This document shows, piece after piece, positions 61,521 to 64,000 of a DNA stretch of 64,000 nt. Where the stretch lies: contig NZ_JADQDK010000001.1 in assembly GCF_019263705.2 (NCBI RefSeq), forward strand, positions 6,014,001 to 6,078,000. The letters run 5' to 3'. Every line of letters starts with the position of its first letter. Position 1 is the stretch's first letter. The notes beneath the pieces were generated by a model that saw only the letters and a program-made list of their open reading frames with translations, was not told the origin of the DNA and ran no database searches. A program made the position numbers and the translations under genes. The DNA comes from Pseudonocardia abyssalis. Lineage in GTDB: Bacteria > Actinomycetota > Actinomycetes > Mycobacteriales > Pseudonocardiaceae.

Positions 61521-62819
61521 ATGTCGTACACGTCGGCGTCGCCTACGCCTTCTACCGTGACCTGCATGGACAAGGACCACCAGGTCGGTGCCGCGCTGGC
61601 GGAGCTGCGACGCGGACGGATGGTCCTCGTCGTCGACGACGAGGACCGCGAGAACGAGGGCGATCTCATCGCCGCCGCTGAGCTGGCGACCCCGGAGATG
61701 CTCGCATTCGTCATTCGCCACACCAGCGGCCTCGTCTGCGTCGGCATGGACGCCGCGCTCGTCGACAGGCTCGAGTTGCCTCCGATGGTCGCGGAGAACG
61801 ACGACCCGAGAGCGACGGCCTTCACCGTCTCGGTCGACCTCAAGAACGTCACCAGCACCGGGGTGTCGGCCACCGACCGTGCGGCGACGATCCGGGCACT
61901 CGCCGATCCAGGGACGGGGCCGGGGGACCTGTCCAGGCCCGGACACATCTTCCCCTTGCGGGCCCGCGAGGGCGGCGTGCTGCGGCGGGCCGGGCACACC
62001 GAGAGCGCCGTGGACCTCTGCCGGCTCGCGGGGCTCGCACCCGCCGGTCTGCTCGCCGAGGTCACCAACGCCGACGGCGCCATGGCGCGACGTCCCGAGC
62101 TGGCCCGGTTCGCCCAGCGGCACGGGCTGGTCTCGATCACCGTCGCGGACCTGGTGCGGTACCGCCTGCGTACGGACACCCTTGTGGTGCGCCAGGCCTC
62201 CGGCCGGGTGCCCAGCCCGTACGGCGAGTTCACGGTCACGACATACCGTTCGGAGCTCGATGACAGCGAGCACGTCGCACTCGTGATGGGTGACGTGAGC
62301 CAGGCCGAGGAGCCGGCCTCCGACGACAACGTACTGGTGCGCGTCCACTCCGAGTGCCTCACCGGGGACGTGTTCGGGTCGCGCCGCTGTGACTGCGGCG
62401 AGCAGCTCCAGGCGGCGATGGAGCGCATCGGGATGGTCGGCCGCGGTGCTGTCGTCTATCTGCGCGGCCACGAGGGCCGGGGGATCGGGCTCAGCCACAA
62501 GCTCCGCGCCTACACCCTGCAGGACGGGGGCATGGACACCGTCGAGGCGAACCTCGCCCAGGGGCTGCCCGTCGACAGCCGGGAGTACGGGATCGGCGCA
62601 CAGATCCTGCGTGACCTCGGCGTGCGACAGGTGTGCGTGATGACCAACAACCCGGCGAAGTACCACGGGCTCGCCGGGCACGGGGTGAGGATCGCCGCCC
62701 GCGAACCGCTGATCATCGCCCCGAATGCGGACAACATCGCCTACCTGACGACCAAGCGGGTCCGCATGAACCACGAGATGGGGTTCGTGGCCGACCCGGA
62801 TGCGACGGCGCTGCGGTGA
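61521..62819 (+). CDS. ribBA: Bifunctional 3,4-dihydroxy-2-butanone-4-phosphate synthase/GTP cyclohydrolase II
   Basis: 432-aa two-domain riboflavin enzyme. Residues about 16-215: VVDDEDRENEGDLIAAAE, RHTSGLVCVG, STGVSATDRAATI, GHIFPLRAREGGVL, RAGHTESAVDL (DHBP synthase). Residues about 220-425: VRVHSECLTGDVFGSRRCDC with the zinc cysteines, YLRGHEGRGIGL and EYGIGAQILRDLGV (GTP cyclohydrolase II). It supplies the two precursors of FMN/FAD. No FMN riboswitch is apparent in the 57 bp upstream. It is separate from other rib genes and coupled to a flavin reductase. ATG 61521 used; ATG 61566 is possible. Confidence 0.95.
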   Translation: MSYTSASPTPSTVTCMDKDHQVGAALAELRRGRMVLVVDDEDRENEGDLIAAAELATPEMLAFVIRHTSGLVCVGMDAALVDRLELPPMVAENDDPRATAFTVSVDLKNVTSTGVSATDRAATIRALADPGTGPGDLSRPGHIFPLRAREGGVLRRAGHTESAVDLCRLAGLAPAGLLAEVTNADGAMARRPELARFAQRHGLVSITVADLVRYRLRTDTLVVRQASGRVPSPYGEFTVTTYRSELDDSEHVALVMGDVSQAEEPASDDNVLVRVHSECLTGDVFGSRRCDCGEQLQAAMERIGMVGRGAVVYLRGHEGRGIGLSHKLRAYTLQDGGMDTVEANLAQGLPVDSREYGIGAQILRDLGVRQVCVMTNNPAKYHGLAGHGVRIAAREPLIIAPNADNIAYLTTKRVRMNHEMGFVADPDATALR

Positions 62820-63313
62820 GTGCGGAGGACCCTCCGCCTGCGCCAGCGGGGCTGCACCTGTTCAAGGACGCCATGGCGTCCTTCCCGAGCGGGGTCACGA
62901 TCGTCACGACGGCTGACCCGTCGGGCCGCTGGTGGGGCTTCACAGCGACGTCGTTCTGCTCGGTCTCGATGGAGCCGCCGCTCGTGTTGGTGTGCCTGGC
63001 GAATGGCGCCGAGTGCGCCCCGGTCTTCCAACGCGCCACGAGATGGATCGTCCACGTGATCCATCCCGAGCACGCGCAGCTCGCGATGCGCTTCGCCACC
63101 CGCGGCGCGGACAAGTTCGCCGACGCCGGCTTCGTCGCCGACGACAACGGACTCCCGGTGCTCGACGTCGCATCGGTGATCCTCGAGTGTGCGATGCACG
63201 ATCGTTATCCCGGCGGAGATCACACGATCCTGGTCGGCCAGGTCCAGAACGTGCGGACGGGTCCGGAGACGCCTGCAGTGTACTTCCGGCGCGCGTTCCA
63301 CCTCCTGCCGTGA
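62816..63313 (+). CDS. Flavin reductase-like FMN-binding protein
   Basis: 165-aa flavin reductase of the HpaC/HsaB type: MASFPSGVTIVTTADPSGRW, GFTATSFCSVSMEPPLVLVC, WIVHVIHPEHAQLAMRFATR and YPGGDHTILVGQV. Such proteins pass reduced flavin to a separate monooxygenase. No two-component oxygenase is seen in the window; the BVMOs do not need one. GTG 62816 overlaps the ribBA stop (GTGA), linking flavin synthesis with flavin reduction. Confidence 0.9.
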   Translation: MSAEDPPPAPAGLHLFKDAMASFPSGVTIVTTADPSGRWWGFTATSFCSVSMEPPLVLVCLANGAECAPVFQRATRWIVHVIHPEHAQLAMRFATRGADKFADAGFVADDNGLPVLDVASVILECAMHDRYPGGDHTILVGQVQNVRTGPETPAVYFRRAFHLLP

Positions 63314-63314
63314 C

Positions 63315-63336
63315 GTGGAACGTCGGTAGGTTCCAC
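63315..63336 (+). terminator. Hairpin after flavin reductase gene
   Basis: GTGGAAC (63315-63321) and GTTCCAC (63330-63336) with an 8-base loop begin directly after the stop codon. Confidence 0.5.
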
Positions 63337-63578
63337 GGCGTGCGGCCCGGCCGCCGTGGCTCTGCGGCCGCCTCCTGATTCGCCGACGTCCACCCCCGGG
63401 CTCTGCGGGGACCTCCAGGGCGTCGCGTACCTCCCTGACGGACGGCCGCTCGTCGGGGATGTCTCCCGCCTGCTCCTCGGGGGAGTGGTGCAGAACGGGT
63501 CACTCCGATGCCCACCACAGGTCGACCCGGCGCCGATCGAACCCGGGGTCGTCGGGTCTCCGCATCGAGCCCGCAGGC

Positions 63579-63595
63579 GTGTCACGAAGTGACAC
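63579..63595. promoter_or_regulatory. 17-bp perfect palindrome before ligase gene
   Basis: GTGTCAC-GAA-GTGACAC, 7-bp arms and 3-base centre, 24 bp upstream of the -10-like TAGCGT at 63619-63624 and 63 bp before the ATG at 63658. A typical site for a dimeric repressor; the regulator is not in the window next to it. Confidence 0.6.
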
Positions 63596-63657
63596 ACGCC
63601 ACTTCCTCCCCCGATGGCTAGCGTCGACCAGCGGATGGACCGAGCTCGGAGGTGGGC

Positions 63658-64000
63658 ATGGACGGCCTGATCATGGATCGGCCGCTGCTGATGAAGCAGC
63701 TGCTCTGGCGTGCGGAACGGGTGTTCGGCGACAAGCGCATCATCTCCCGGACCGGTGCCGGCGAGGACCTCAGCTACACCTACGCCGAGTACGCGGTACG
63801 GGCGCGCAAGCTCGCCCAGGCGTTGACCGCGCTGGGCGTGCAGCCCGGCGACCGGGTCGGGACGCTGGCGTGGAACACCCACCGCCACTACGAGGCCTAC
63901 GTCGGTGTGCCGTGCATGGGCGCCGTGCTGCACACCGTGAACCTGCGGCTGTTCGACGAGCAGATCGCCTACATCATCAACCACGGTGACGACCGGGTGC
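63658..64000 (+). CDS. AMP-forming acyl-CoA synthetase, N-terminal part (cut by window edge)
   Basis: First 114 codons of an ANL-superfamily acid-CoA ligase: MDGLIMDRPLLMKQLLWRAE, GAGEDLSYTYAEYAVRARKL, WNTHRHYEAYVGVPCMGAVL and VNLRLFDEQIAYIINH. This start resembles medium/long-chain ligases such as AlkK-type enzymes. The ATG follows CGGAGG at good spacing. The P-loop and later motifs lie beyond the window. Confidence 0.88.
   Translation, partial: MDGLIMDRPLLMKQLLWRAERVFGDKRIISRTGAGEDLSYTYAEYAVRARKLAQALTALGVQPGDRVGTLAWNTHRHYEAYVGVPCMGAVLHTVNLRLFDEQIAYIINHGDDRV

Larger units (their letters stand above)
63314..63657. other. 344-bp intergenic region with hairpin and palindromic operator
   Basis: No gene is seen. 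It holds a hairpin at 63315-63336, a perfect palindrome at 63579-63595 and TAGCGT (63619-63624), a possible -10 for the ligase that begins at 63658. The central part has open frames but no ribosome site or family similarity. Confidence 0.6.

Noticed and set aside
60549..62774. 741-codon minus-strand frame opposite ribBA
   Set aside because: Antisense shadow with no recognisable domain; RibBA is certain on the plus strand.

Overview
The window is about 72% GC, uses GTG starts often, and chains many stop/start codons by 1-4 bp (ATGA, GTGA, TGATG). It reads as a chromosomal catabolic region of an actinomycete, plausibly of the Pseudonocardia/Mycobacterium type. That placement is inferred from gene content: a luciferase-like F420-type oxidoreductase, ChsE-like acyl-CoA dehydrogenase pairs, paired MaoC hydratases and thiolase/DUF35 modules. 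No rRNA, tRNA, CRISPR array, transposase or phage gene is visible.

Layout. 0-7 kb: end of an acyl-CoA dehydrogenase (ACAD), a crotonase, two acyl-CoA ligases, a thiolase-like/DUF35 pair and a hotdog thioesterase. 7-17 kb: an eight-gene minus-strand operon (BadI-like ring hydrolase, four ACAD subunits, a CaiB/AMACR-family protein, a crotonase, a zinc alcohol dehydrogenase) facing an MFE-type SDR, with a BadH-like dehydrogenase transcribed divergently. 17-21 kb: panC, then a damaged stretch with a frameshifted Baeyer-Villiger monooxygenase (BVMO) and fragments of TetR, SDR, ligase and ACAD genes. 21-29 kb: a second BVMO with an internal stop, then an eight-gene minus-strand operon (SDR, F420-type oxidoreductase, four MaoC-like subunits, HMG-CoA-synthase-like/DUF35 fusion, thiolase). 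29-34 kb: alcohol dehydrogenase, aldehyde dehydrogenase and acyl-CoA ligase on the plus strand. 34-45 kb: a long minus-strand series (ACAD, ligase, CoA-transferase, three ACADs, crotonase, ACAD, SDR). 45-47 kb: a monoacylglycerol-lipase-like hydrolase plus enoyl-CoA hydratase. 47-56 kb: a nine-gene overlapping operon (IpdAB-like pair, SucC/SucD-like pair, crotonase, ABC importer, ADP-forming acyl-CoA synthetase-like protein) divergent from a TetR regulator. 56-64 kb: DUF35 protein, crotonase, thiolase-like protein, hydrolase, citryl-CoA-lyase-like protein, RibBA, flavin reductase and the start of another ligase.

Together the genes describe uptake, CoA activation, alpha,beta-desaturation, hydration, dehydrogenation and carbon-carbon cleavage of bulky, probably alicyclic or polycyclic carboxylic acids. 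Heteromeric ACADs and MaoC enzymes, thiolase-like proteins paired with DUF35, a BadH/BadI ring-opening pair and an IpdAB-like hydrolase are the hallmarks. The actual substrate cannot be read from the sequence. panC and ribBA probably support CoA and flavin supply.

Between about 14.6 and 35 kb several genes carry single-base frameshifts or a nonsense codon although the protein reads well on both sides. This may be recent decay or consensus error; sequence alone cannot separate the two.
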